A stretch of 64,000 nt of DNA. Origin: Vescimonas coprocola (GTDB taxonomy: Bacteria > Bacillota > Clostridia > Oscillospirales > Oscillospiraceae). Made by a program: the position numbers and the translations under genes. Under the pieces are notes generated by a model. It had not been told where the DNA came from, searched no databases, and saw only the letters and a list, made by a program, of their open reading frames with translations. The stretch lies in assembly GCF_018408575.1 (NCBI RefSeq), contig NZ_AP023418.1, forward strand, positions 1,020,415-1,084,414, in the 5' to 3' direction. Every line of letters starts with the position of its first letter. The stretch's first letter is position 1. Below, in pieces: positions 44,113 to 52,633 of this stretch.

Positions 44113-44634
44113 CTACTCGATGATCTCAGAGCTGGCGCTAAAGCCCATCTCCACATCCGTATGGAATGCGCGCTTCTCCTCCGACTTCGGGGCGGCAGGC
44201 TCTCGCTCCGCTTCCGACAGGACCGTTGTGGCGCCCACCTCCTCCGGCTGCTGCAGAACCGTCGTCTCCGCCGCAGTCTCGGTGAGCACGGTGGTAGCCT
44301 CTGCCGCCGCTGTCAGCTCCATGGTGGAGAGTTTCTCCGTACCCGGAGAGCCGCCCATTCCCGCCATTTGTGGCTCCAGTCTGCCGGAGGGCGATATCTT
44401 CGCCGTGAGCTTGCCACGGGCAGCATTTACGGGGCTGGGCTTATATGCCTTATTGCCGCTGGCCTCGTTCTGGGCCCGGATATCCCGGATGGCCTTGCGG
44501 GCCGTAGCTCCTGTTACGTCACCGATGACGCTGCGGATATCCAGCAGGAAGAAAATCGCAATGGCCGCCAGTAGGAAAATACCCGCCAACACATAGGCCA
44601 CCGTCGAGAGCATTTGCAGCGTTTCAACCGTCAT
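44113..44634 (-). CDS. Single-pass membrane protein with three TTVL motifs
   Basis: A 173-residue protein with one N-terminal helix (about residues 10-31) and a cytoplasmic acidic tail that looks disordered. The tail holds TTVL at residues 114, 124 and 136 (EATTVLTE, AETTVLQQ, GATTVLSE). FHA domains recognise phosphothreonine with a hydrophobic residue at +3, which TTVL offers. Its start overlaps the kinase stop by 4 bases. I infer it is a kinase substrate that recruits FHA proteins encoded nearby. No named family is recognised. Confidence 0.75.
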   Translation of the reverse strand: MTVETLQMLSTVAYVLAGIFLLAAIAIFFLLDIRSVIGDVTGATARKAIRDIRAQNEASGNKAYKPSPVNAARGKLTAKISPSGRLEPQMAGMGGSPGTEKLSTMELTAAAEATTVLTETAAETTVLQQPEEVGATTVLSEAEREPAAPKSEEKRAFHTDVEMGFSASSEIIE

Positions 44635-46337
44635 GCCTGCTCCCCTCCCTTCGTGGCATATGCCGTCTCAACGGCCTTTTTCGTATCCGCCAGCAGCGAA
44701 ACGGTGGCCTCCTTCTTATGCTCCGTGGTGTCGGCAGTGGCAGAGATGCCTGTCACCGTTCGCTCCACCTGATCATACATCTGCATCATATCCGCCTGGC
44801 TGATGCCGTCACCCTTAAACTTGGTGGCATACTGCTGGAGCGCACTGCGGGAGAGCTCCAGCAGCTCCAGCCGCACGATCTCGCTCTCATTTTCATCGGT
44901 GGCCACCGTATCCAGCAGCTCACGAATGTTGTCAAAGAAGGGCTTATACTTTCCCTTATCGCTGGCCTCGGTGATATCGGTGGTGATATCCCGGTAGAAC
45001 GAGCCGATGTTCACATAGACCCTCGCCATATTCAGGTTTGCATAGCCCTCCGGGGCGTTGTCCAGCACGTCCTGGAACCACTCCACGGCGCTCTTGGCCC
45101 GTGTGACCTGATTGTCAGTCCCGTCGCCGTAATCGTAATAATACCAGTAGAGCTTTCCGGTCTCGAAGCAGATCTCCGTATAGTTGGCGGGATCCGCCTG
45201 CAGCGCCGCTTTGTTGCTCTTGATGTACTTGGTCAGCTGATTGGCCTCCTCCACGGAGAACCGGGAGTCGTTATTCTTGTAGGTCTGGATCAGCGCCAGA
45301 TAGGCATCCTTTTCCCCGGCCTTATCGGGAACGGCGATGGCCTCGCCATAGAGTGCCACCTTCTCCCCGTAATCCGCCGTCTTGGACGCCTCATACAGGA
45401 TATCCCGATAGGTATCCGTGGCCTGTTGGGCCGCCACATGGCTCAGTGCAAAGCCCGCCACGGCGAATACCACTGCAAGGGCCGTCGGGACAATGAATTT
45501 TGCCAGCTTGCGCTTCTGCTTCTTCTTGTAGTCCTCGTCGATCTCCTTGTAGTGGTCCAGCGCATACATCAGCTCCGCCGCTGACTGGTAGCGGTCCTCC
45601 GGGTTGCGCTGGGTACACTTCAGGATGATGCGCTCCAGACCGCCGGAGAGACTGGGGTTGATCTCCCGGATGGGCTTCATCTCATAGGGCGGTTCGCTGG
45701 GGTTGCAGCCGGTGACCAAATGGTACAGCGTAGCACCCAGACAGTAGATATCCGTGCGGGCATCCGTCTGACCCATGCCACCGAACTGCTCCGGGGCCGC
45801 ATAGCCCACAGTGCCGAGACAGGTGGTATCCGCAAGATTCTTCTCCTTGAACTCTCTGGCCGTGCCGAAGTCGATGAGGGTCACGTTGCCATCCGGCTTG
45901 AGCATGATATTGGCGGGCTTCATGTCCCGGTAAATGATGGGCGGCTGCCGGGAGTGGAGGTACCCCAACACATCGCACAACTGCTTGGCCCACTCAATGA
46001 CGTACTCCTGCGGCTGGGCGCCGTACTCCTCCAGTGCCTTGTTCAGGGAATTGCCCTGCACGTAGTCCATGATGATGAGGAACGTATCCTCCGTATCAAT
46101 CACGTCGATGATACTCGGCAGACTCGGGTGGCTCAGCTTCTTGAGGATACTCGTCTCCGCCACCAGACCCTGCTTCACGGCTTCAAAATTCAGTACACCG
46201 TCCTTGCGGACCTCCTTCACTGCCCAGGTCTTGTTCGCCTTCTCATTGATGGCCATATATACGACGCCCATTGACCCTTGTCCGACCTTGTTGAGGATCT
46301 TATATTTTCCGTCAATGAGGGATCCTATCTCCAGCAT
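44631..46337 (-). CDS. Membrane Ser/Thr protein kinase with extracytoplasmic helical domain
   Basis: A 568-residue kinase. ATG 46337 is chosen because GGAGGG precedes it by 6 bases. All kinase motifs are intact: GQGSMGVVY (19-27), K41 in WAVKEV, YRDMKPANIML, DFGTA and APEQFGGMGQTDARTDIY. One membrane helix (about 286-306) separates it from a helical, TPR-like outer domain of about 260 residues. No PASTA repeats, so it is distinct from PrkC. It lies between its likely phosphatase (17 bases upstream) and the TTVL protein (4-base overlap), in the run that also encodes the Tad pilus. Confidence 0.92.
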   Translation of the reverse strand: MLEIGSLIDGKYKILNKVGQGSMGVVYMAINEKANKTWAVKEVRKDGVLNFEAVKQGLVAETSILKKLSHPSLPSIIDVIDTEDTFLIIMDYVQGNSLNKALEEYGAQPQEYVIEWAKQLCDVLGYLHSRQPPIIYRDMKPANIMLKPDGNVTLIDFGTAREFKEKNLADTTCLGTVGYAAPEQFGGMGQTDARTDIYCLGATLYHLVTGCNPSEPPYEMKPIREINPSLSGGLERIILKCTQRNPEDRYQSAAELMYALDHYKEIDEDYKKKQKRKLAKFIVPTALAVVFAVAGFALSHVAAQQATDTYRDILYEASKTADYGEKVALYGEAIAVPDKAGEKDAYLALIQTYKNNDSRFSVEEANQLTKYIKSNKAALQADPANYTEICFETGKLYWYYYDYGDGTDNQVTRAKSAVEWFQDVLDNAPEGYANLNMARVYVNIGSFYRDITTDITEASDKGKYKPFFDNIRELLDTVATDENESEIVRLELLELSRSALQQYATKFKGDGISQADMMQMYDQVERTVTGISATADTTEHKKEATVSLLADTKKAVETAYATKGGEQA

Positions 46338-46354
46338 CCCGTTCCCTCCATATT

Positions 46355-47128
46355 TCAAAATGTTCTGATGGTCACCACCGAAATGTTGTCACGCTCCCGG
46401 CGCTGCTTGTTCAGCTCGATCAGCGCCTCCATATTGCGCTGCATCCCATCGGCATCGGTCATCACCGTCGGGTTCAGATAGGCATATATCTCCCCCTCCG
46501 TGATCTCGTGGCGGAATCCGTCGCTGCACAGCATATAGGTGGCATTCAGCGCCGTATCACCAAAAAACATATCCGGATAGACCTCGTCGGATGCACCCAC
46601 GCATTGCAGCAGCACACTGCGCCGGGGATCGGTCTCCGCCTCGACCTGCGTCAGGTTCCCCAGCTCCACCTCTCTGGCCACCACGGTCTGGTCCTTGGTC
46701 AAAAGGACCACATGGTCGCCTATCTCGTAGGCACGGGTATCACCGACGTTGATGATATAGTACCGCTGCTCCGTCAGGAGCAGTGCCGTCACCGTGGTGC
46801 CAAGGCCACTGGCAAGGCCGCACCGCTTTCCGTACAGCTTGATCTTCTCGTTGTACTCGGTGGCGATGCCCACCCAGTCCGCCCGGATGGCCGAATCGGT
46901 CAAGCCGCTTTCGCACAGATCGGGAAGCCGCTGCTCCGCCCACTTGCAGAATGCATTGACCACGGATGCACTGGCTACCTCGCCCTTGTCCAGACCACCC
47001 ATTCCGTCGCAGACCACGGCAAAGGCCATCCGGCCCAGCGGCGTCGTCACCACACGGGCGTTAAAGCTATCCTGATTGGTAGCCTTGGTGGTCCCGATAT
47101 CTGTGGCTGTGGAGATGATGAAATTCAT
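46355..47128 (-). CDS. PP2C-type Ser/Thr phosphatase
   Basis: A 257-residue phosphatase with KATNQDSF, VVCDGMGGLDKGE, INVGDTRAYEI, MLCSDGFRHE and RDNISVVTI, the full set of metal-binding motifs. It is a second PP2C besides prpC, and its neighbours (kinase, FHA protein) suggest it resets threonine phosphorylation in the Tad-linked pathway. It is cytoplasmic. Confidence 0.94.
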   Translation of the reverse strand: MNFIISTATDIGTTKATNQDSFNARVVTTPLGRMAFAVVCDGMGGLDKGEVASASVVNAFCKWAEQRLPDLCESGLTDSAIRADWVGIATEYNEKIKLYGKRCGLASGLGTTVTALLLTEQRYYIINVGDTRAYEIGDHVVLLTKDQTVVAREVELGNLTQVEAETDPRRSVLLQCVGASDEVYPDMFFGDTALNATYMLCSDGFRHEITEGEIYAYLNPTVMTDADGMQRNMEALIELNKQRRERDNISVVTIRTF

Positions 47129-47163
47129 TGCTATACATCCTCTCTTGGCAAAAATAGCGCATC

Positions 47164-48681
47164 TCAGCGAAGCTTAAATTCAAAGTCCTCGTTGCCGAGA
47201 CGGATCTTGGTTCCCTGCTGGATTGGCACCTCCGTGTTGGGCTGGATCATTTTGCCGTCCACGTAGGTGTGATTGGTGGAATTGGTATCCACGATGAAGT
47301 ATGTATTCTCACGGGTGATGATGGTGGCGTGGCTTCTGCTGATGGCCGGATTGTCCCCAATGAAGTAGTCCACATAGCTCCGCTCCTTCCCGATGCGGAA
47401 CTGGGGCTTATTGACGGCGATCTCCTCGTGGTTTCTGCTGCGGATCAGGTATGGCGCAATGCGCCGGGACTGCTGGGAGGCATTGTTGAGCACCGTGGTC
47501 TCCCCGACCCGGCCGCCGCCGTTGAGGATCGTTGTATTGCCGAAATCCATTTTTTCACCGGTCTGCACCATCGGGATCGTCTGAACCGGCGGCTGGACCG
47601 GTATCTGCACCGGCTGGACTGCAGCAGGCTGCTGCACGACCGGGGTCACAGGTATCTGTGGCTTGGGCTGCGGAGGTGTCTGTATCACCGGCTGCACGGC
47701 CGGGGCCGACTGTCCGGGGATCGCAAAGCTCGGTGCGCTGCCTTTTTGCTCCACACCCGGAACCGCAAAGCTCTGGCTTTTTGCCGACTGATTGGCGGGC
47801 CTTTCGGTCTTTGCGGGCTTGCTTGGTTTAGAGACCGCCTGCTTGGGCTTACCCTTCTGCGCCGCCTTCTGCTGATCGTACAGGGCCTTATTCTCCTTAC
47901 TGTAATGGGTCAGCAGGTGCAGCAGCGACATTTCCTCCTTCGGGGACTCCTGCGTCTGCTGCTGCGGCGGCTGAGGTACAGCGGGCGGTACGGCCGGTGT
48001 GATGATCGGCTGTGCGGGCGGTACATGGACGGGAGCAGTCTTTTGTACAGGAGGGACCGCAGGCGCACCTACAGAGGGCTGCCCATTGGGTATCTTCTTC
48101 ACCTCCACCGTCACTGTGGGCGCCGAAGGCTCATTGCGCAAATCATCCAGCAGCTTTTTGAAGCCCGGCAGAGAGAATACCGACGAGCTGTTCAGGAAGT
48201 TCAGGATCTTCGCCACATGGTCCGAGTCCTCCGCGGGGTCCGTCTGCGCATTGACCACGACACTTTTGAAGAAGGCACCCAGATCCGGCTCCTTCCCCTC
48301 TGCACTGGCGATGGGCAGGCAGATCAGTGCAGCGGCACAGGTCGTGACATCTGCAAAGATGTACTCCGGGTCCAGCACGATGCTGGACGTGTCGATCATA
48401 TAATCCTCCGCCGACAGAAAGCCCTCCGTGATCCCGTTGAAAACGCCCAGCAGCCGCTTACGGTTCACAACGCCGCCGAAAAACTGCTGCATGGACACCT
48501 TGGAGGAAACATTGTACTTAATATACCTCTTCTCATCCATCTGCGTAAACAGGGCTCTGGTGAGTCCCGGTATGCTGTTATTGGTGAGCATCCCCAGGCT
48601 CAACGTGTCGATGGAGTCCCCCTCTTTTATCTCATAGACAAGATAGGTATTTGCCCCTTGATTTTCGTAAGAAAAATCCAT
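47164..48681 (-). CDS. FHA-domain protein with N-terminal DUF6382-like domain and GarA-like threonine motifs
   Basis: A 505-residue protein. ATG 48681 follows GAGGTG, and a frame 48 bases longer overlaps the upstream gene. Residues 1-180 form a globular domain resembling DUF6382 of clostridial FHA proteins (NTYLVYEIKEGDSID start). A proline/glutamine-rich linker follows (about 200-375). NTTILNGG (382-389) and ETTVLNNA (394-401) come just before the FHA domain (about 410-505, G431, SRSH 448-451, NSTNH). In GarA/OdhI a threonine in an ETTS motif just before FHA is phosphorylated and then bound by the same FHA domain, switching partners off. The same device is plausible here. Confidence 0.88.
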   Translation of the reverse strand: MDFSYENQGANTYLVYEIKEGDSIDTLSLGMLTNNSIPGLTRALFTQMDEKRYIKYNVSSKVSMQQFFGGVVNRKRLLGVFNGITEGFLSAEDYMIDTSSIVLDPEYIFADVTTCAAALICLPIASAEGKEPDLGAFFKSVVVNAQTDPAEDSDHVAKILNFLNSSSVFSLPGFKKLLDDLRNEPSAPTVTVEVKKIPNGQPSVGAPAVPPVQKTAPVHVPPAQPIITPAVPPAVPQPPQQQTQESPKEEMSLLHLLTHYSKENKALYDQQKAAQKGKPKQAVSKPSKPAKTERPANQSAKSQSFAVPGVEQKGSAPSFAIPGQSAPAVQPVIQTPPQPKPQIPVTPVVQQPAAVQPVQIPVQPPVQTIPMVQTGEKMDFGNTTILNGGGRVGETTVLNNASQQSRRIAPYLIRSRNHEEIAVNKPQFRIGKERSYVDYFIGDNPAISRSHATIITRENTYFIVDTNSTNHTYVDGKMIQPNTEVPIQQGTKIRLGNEDFEFKLR

Positions 48682-48692
48682 GATGATCCACC

Positions 48693-50009
48693 TCAACTGT
48701 CGTATTCGCACAGGACCAGAAAGCTCCATGCGGCAACGCTCTTCACACAGGCTGCTCCGTCCGGGGAGAAAACGCCTGCGTCAAAATACTTCTCCTCTAC
48801 CACCAGCTCACCGTCGGTGTTGATATAGCCCCACCGATCATTTTCCTCTACCGGGGCTAAGCCCAGCGAGAAGGATCTGGCGTTTTCATATTGCGGCTGG
48901 ATGACCAACTCGCCCTTGGCATCCGCAAAGCCCCATTGCGAACCCACCTTCACCGCCGCATAGCCGTCGTTGGCTGCGACCATTGCCGCACCGTCATAGG
49001 CGGCACCGATCTGCTTGCCGTCGTGATCCACGAAGAAGTACTTATCTCCGGTACGGACCGTAATACGGTCAAACATGGAGCAGTAGCCGTAGGAGTCCAC
49101 CAGGATCTCATCATAGGTAAAATCCGTGATGTTTTTCAGCTTGCAGTTTATCAGGGCCCATTTATCGCCCTTTTTCACCGCCGCTACACCATTGGCAAAG
49201 GCGCCGGCGTAGTCAAGTTCAAACATCTGCTCATGAAATTCCGTGTCGATGTAGCCGTACTTGCCGTCCCGCTGAGCCGGAGCCAAACCGTCGCCAAAGG
49301 AACCCAAATACTGATAGGTATTGTCGCCTACCAGCTTCTTGTTGCCCTTGACGTCGATATAGTAGTACGATCCCTCCAGACAGCAGGGGATCACGCCGGT
49401 ATCCTTGTCATAGGCCCCCAGGTACTCATAGGTACACTTGATCTTTCTGGTCCCGTCCTTGGCGGCCATCCCGTACCGGCCCTCCTCGGACACCGTCACA
49501 TAGTTGCGGTCCGGCTGGACGTGCCAGTCTCCTACCGTCTCGTAGGAGGAGTACTTCTCGATGCACGTGGTAGACAGCTTCTTGGAAAGCGCCTGAATAT
49601 CCTCGTTGTCCTTGACCTTAGCGGCGCTCTTTACCACCTCCATGGCCTCGCTGTAATCCGCCTTCTCCATGTAATAATCTGCTTTTTTCAGATAGGCCTG
49701 CGGATCCTTGGGAGCCAGCTCAATGGCCTTGTCGCAGCAAGCAAGAAAGCCCTTATAATCCCCCACCTGATAGTACATATCCGCCAGCTTCATGGTGATA
49801 TCGTAGCTGCCGCTATTCAGCTCCAGAGCCTTTTCGTAGCTCTCCAGCGCATCGATGTAGATGCCCTTCTCCTCGTACCTTTGCCCCTGCTCCAGATATT
49901 TTCTATATGCACTGCTGCTATCGATCTGATTTTTCAGAAGCCCCAGCCACGCCAGTGCCGTGAATGCGAGCAGGCCGATCAGTACCAGCTTTGCAGTTCC
50001 CTTCTTCAT
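48693..50009 (-). CDS. TPR and WG-repeat membrane-anchored protein
   Basis: A 438-residue protein with an N-terminal helix (LVLIGLLAFTALAWLGLL), about four TPR units (residues 35-150, for example AYLKKADYYMEKADYSEAMEV) and then WG repeats to the end (YGYIDTEF, WALINCKL, WGFADAKG, WGYINTDG). WG/KWG repeats form beta-propeller-like surfaces that bind other proteins. It is probably outside the membrane. It sits between the prepilin peptidase and the FHA gene with 6- and 11-base gaps. Function is unknown; a scaffold is plausible. Confidence 0.85.
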   Translation of the reverse strand: MKKGTAKLVLIGLLAFTALAWLGLLKNQIDSSSAYRKYLEQGQRYEEKGIYIDALESYEKALELNSGSYDITMKLADMYYQVGDYKGFLACCDKAIELAPKDPQAYLKKADYYMEKADYSEAMEVVKSAAKVKDNEDIQALSKKLSTTCIEKYSSYETVGDWHVQPDRNYVTVSEEGRYGMAAKDGTRKIKCTYEYLGAYDKDTGVIPCCLEGSYYYIDVKGNKKLVGDNTYQYLGSFGDGLAPAQRDGKYGYIDTEFHEQMFELDYAGAFANGVAAVKKGDKWALINCKLKNITDFTYDEILVDSYGYCSMFDRITVRTGDKYFFVDHDGKQIGAAYDGAAMVAANDGYAAVKVGSQWGFADAKGELVIQPQYENARSFSLGLAPVEENDRWGYINTDGELVVEEKYFDAGVFSPDGAACVKSVAAWSFLVLCEYDS

Positions 50010-50015
50010 CCGCCG

Positions 50016-50690
50016 TTATCCTCCTATCAGCATAAACGCATATTCTATCGCCACTCCGGCGAACGCAAAGGGCGCCATGGGGACCGAGTCCCGCAGCTTG
50101 ACCTTTTTCATCAGCAGCAAAACGATCCCGACAACGGCTGACACCACAAACGTATAGAACAGTGTCGCAATAATCTCCATACTGCCCACATATGCACCGA
50201 TGGTGATGAACAGCTTCACATCGCCCATGCCCACACCCTTCCGGGAGAGGAGCATCGCCACCGCCAAGATCACGCCGCCGATGCCGGCGCCAATCAGCGG
50301 ATAGAGCAGGATGCTGCGCCAGTACTCCGGATCGGAGATCAGATTGCAGCCCAGAAAGGCCACTCTGGCGATCAGCAGGACGCAAATCAGGAAATTGGGG
50401 ATCAGCCGTTCCCGGTAGTCGATATAGGCCAAGAGATACAGGCCCCACAGAAGGGTCGTCCACCGCATCAGCACCGGAAGCTTCAGCAGCTCATTTCGCA
50501 GGGAGTATTGGATACTCAGCGTCACAAACAGCAGCAGGACCGCTGCGGTAATGGCCAGAAGCACCCAATGCGCCTTGAACGCCGTCCGGGTCAGCGCCCC
50601 TTTTTCAATGCTGTAACGCTTCTTCACATACAGGAGTGAGGCAACGAGCAGCAAAAGCGTATAAATCGTTATGATGATGCCGCAGACCAT
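50016..50690 (-). CDS. tadV: Type IV prepilin peptidase, A24 family (TadV/CpaA type)
   Basis: A 224-residue membrane protease that trims Flp and TadE-type prepilins. The two catalytic aspartates are in AYIDYRERLIPN and GMGDVKLF (GxGD). Six or more helices are visible. No N-terminal methylase domain with zinc cysteines is present, as in the Tad-type enzymes. It lies 2 bases after the TadE-like gene. Confidence 0.9.
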   Translation of the reverse strand: MVCGIIITIYTLLLLVASLLYVKKRYSIEKGALTRTAFKAHWVLLAITAAVLLLFVTLSIQYSLRNELLKLPVLMRWTTLLWGLYLLAYIDYRERLIPNFLICVLLIARVAFLGCNLISDPEYWRSILLYPLIGAGIGGVILAVAMLLSRKGVGMGDVKLFITIGAYVGSMEIIATLFYTFVVSAVVGIVLLLMKKVKLRDSVPMAPFAFAGVAIEYAFMLIGG

Positions 50691-50692
50691 GC

Positions 50693-51970
50693 TTAACCTC
50701 CCAATGCCTCGTCTCTGTATGTGATATTGACCTTGACACCGGTCTCCTGCTCGATCTCATTGGCGATCTCCTGCAGCAGCGAGGCAAACTCCGTCGCCTC
50801 CTCCGGCACCACTATAATCAGGACCTTCTCCCGGTGCATGGTCTTTTCCAGCGCCGTCTGGCAGTCCGTGCCGTCCGACATCTCGATGCTCTCGCTGATG
50901 CTGTCCACCGCACGGTTCAGTGCATTGGCGTAGGCCTTCAGCGCCGCCTTGATCTTCTCCCGCTTCAGGATGTAGTCGCTGGCCTTGGTGCCGTCGCCGG
51001 AGCGCACATAATCCGAGTAGGAGGCGGCAAACACGTTCATGGAGTGGACCGCCGTAAAGGTGTTGCTGTCCTGATCATAGAGATCCACGCCCACGCCGTT
51101 CTTTACACCCTGATGGGGGTTCTCCCCCTGCAGCTCACTGACGTAGTCCTTGCCACGCTCCATGTCGCTCTTCTGCCACGCCGACGTTTTCGAAGCCACG
51201 TCGCTGAGCTTCACGCCCTCGGTGTCCGCCAGCCATGCCGCCGTGCTGGCCGTCTGCTTGACGATCAGCTTCTGGTCGAAGATGCCGAAGCCCTTCACGT
51301 CGATCTCGTACACCAGCACCACATTGATGGTCCGCTGGTCCATCAGGAATGTGGACAGGCTGAAGTCCAGTCCGTCCAATCCGTTGACCACGCCCATTTT
51401 CTCCAGCACCGCCGAAGCGTCATCCTGCTGGGTGATGTACTTGGGCAGGAGCGCCTTGCACAGCGGCTGGGCGATGACCCGGCTCACCAGAGCGGAGCCG
51501 CCCTTCTGCGCCACCACCTGTGCCAGCGCCGTGATGGCACCCTTGGGGTCGCTCATCAGCGGGGCAAAGCTGTTGTACACATTCTGTGCCGAAGCGGTGA
51601 TGGATTTGAAATCATCGCCGCTCATGCCGCTGAGCATATCGCTCAGGCCCTCGGAGTTCAGGGGCACGCCGTTGCCGCCGGTGGAGCTGCTGAGCACGTC
51701 GGAGAAGTCGTACATGGACTGCACCGCCTCGTCGATGCTGTCCACCGTGGCCTCGGCGGAGTCCTTGGGATGCACCAGCAGGTTGGCCCGGCTGGCGATG
51801 TATGTATACTTGGAGATCTCCTTGGCCGCCTGGTCGATGGCATACTGGGTGGTACTCTCGATCTTTGCAACGGTGGCCAGCGAAACGATGGTCACAAAGG
51901 CAAACATGAAGATCGACAGCGACAGGATGGCCTCTACGGTAAACGAGCCCTTTTCCCCTTTGTCTTTCAC
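50693..51970 (-). CDS. TadE/TadG-like pseudopilin
   Basis: A 425-residue protein beginning KGEKGSFTVEAILSLSIFMFAF. The G|SFTVE cleavage site has glutamate at +5, followed by a hydrophobic helix, so it should be processed by the peptidase next door. The remainder is extracytoplasmic and mostly helical. It lies between a lipoprotein gene and tadV in the Tad run. Confidence 0.85.
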   Translation of the reverse strand: MKDKGEKGSFTVEAILSLSIFMFAFVTIVSLATVAKIESTTQYAIDQAAKEISKYTYIASRANLLVHPKDSAEATVDSIDEAVQSMYDFSDVLSSSTGGNGVPLNSEGLSDMLSGMSGDDFKSITASAQNVYNSFAPLMSDPKGAITALAQVVAQKGGSALVSRVIAQPLCKALLPKYITQQDDASAVLEKMGVVNGLDGLDFSLSTFLMDQRTINVVLVYEIDVKGFGIFDQKLIVKQTASTAAWLADTEGVKLSDVASKTSAWQKSDMERGKDYVSELQGENPHQGVKNGVGVDLYDQDSNTFTAVHSMNVFAASYSDYVRSGDGTKASDYILKREKIKAALKAYANALNRAVDSISESIEMSDGTDCQTALEKTMHREKVLIIVVPEEATEFASLLQEIANEIEQETGVKVNITYRDEALGG

Positions 51971-51996
51971 AGTCTCACCCTCTCATGGTTTCTTAA

Positions 51997-52620
51997 TTAC
52001 GCCGCCTTTTTGAGATTCTCGATCAGCGTGTCCATGGCAGCATCCAGTGCAGCATAGCTGGCAGAGGAATCGTCCTTGGGAACGCCAACACAGAAACGGA
52101 CAACATTTTCATCGGTCACATAATAGAATGCGATGAACTGGCGATTCATTGTTCCTTCACCAGTCTGGTCACCCTCCATGGTGCCGCTGACCTTCAGGAT
52201 GGTCTCGCCATAATCGTTCTCGATTTTGCTACTGGTGCTGTTGGTTTGCTCGCTAGGTTGAAATCTAAATGCCGCACGCATCGTACTTCTTACGTGTTTA
52301 AACGCTGAATCTGTCACATTATCCCAAGTATCAAAATCAATATCATCAAAACAGTAAATAACAAGGGAGTACTCTTCCGTTTCAGCAATAAGGCCGTCAG
52401 TAACCGTTCTTTCATCTACATCTCCATCAAAGGTAAAGCTATAGCCAAGCACTTCCTCTACTCGGTGCTCCATATCCTTTGCGGGATCATCCTTAGACGG
52501 TTCATCCGTCTGATTCTGATCATTGTCCGGCTGGGGATCCGTGTTCCCTCCATTGGAGCCGCAGGCCGCCAAGGTCAGCAGCATCAGGGCCGCCAAAATA
52601 AAAGCTAAAAATCTTTTCAT
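51997..52620 (-). CDS. Small lipoprotein in the Tad locus
   Basis: A 207-residue lipoprotein, with lipobox LAAC (Cys20) and a polar, low-complexity linker (NTDPQPDNDQNQTDEPSKDD), followed by a compact domain that recalls photosystem-II PsbP-like or DUF-type lipoproteins, but I cannot name it. The middle of the gene (about 52240-52500) is visibly richer in A/T than its neighbours. It probably assists pilus assembly at the outer face of the membrane. Confidence 0.75.
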   Translation of the reverse strand: MKRFLAFILAALMLLTLAACGSNGGNTDPQPDNDQNQTDEPSKDDPAKDMEHRVEEVLGYSFTFDGDVDERTVTDGLIAETEEYSLVIYCFDDIDFDTWDNVTDSAFKHVRSTMRAAFRFQPSEQTNSTSSKIENDYGETILKVSGTMEGDQTGEGTMNRQFIAFYYVTDENVVRFCVGVPKDDSSASYAALDAAMDTLIENLKKAA

Positions 52621-52633
52621 AAATTCCTCCTGT

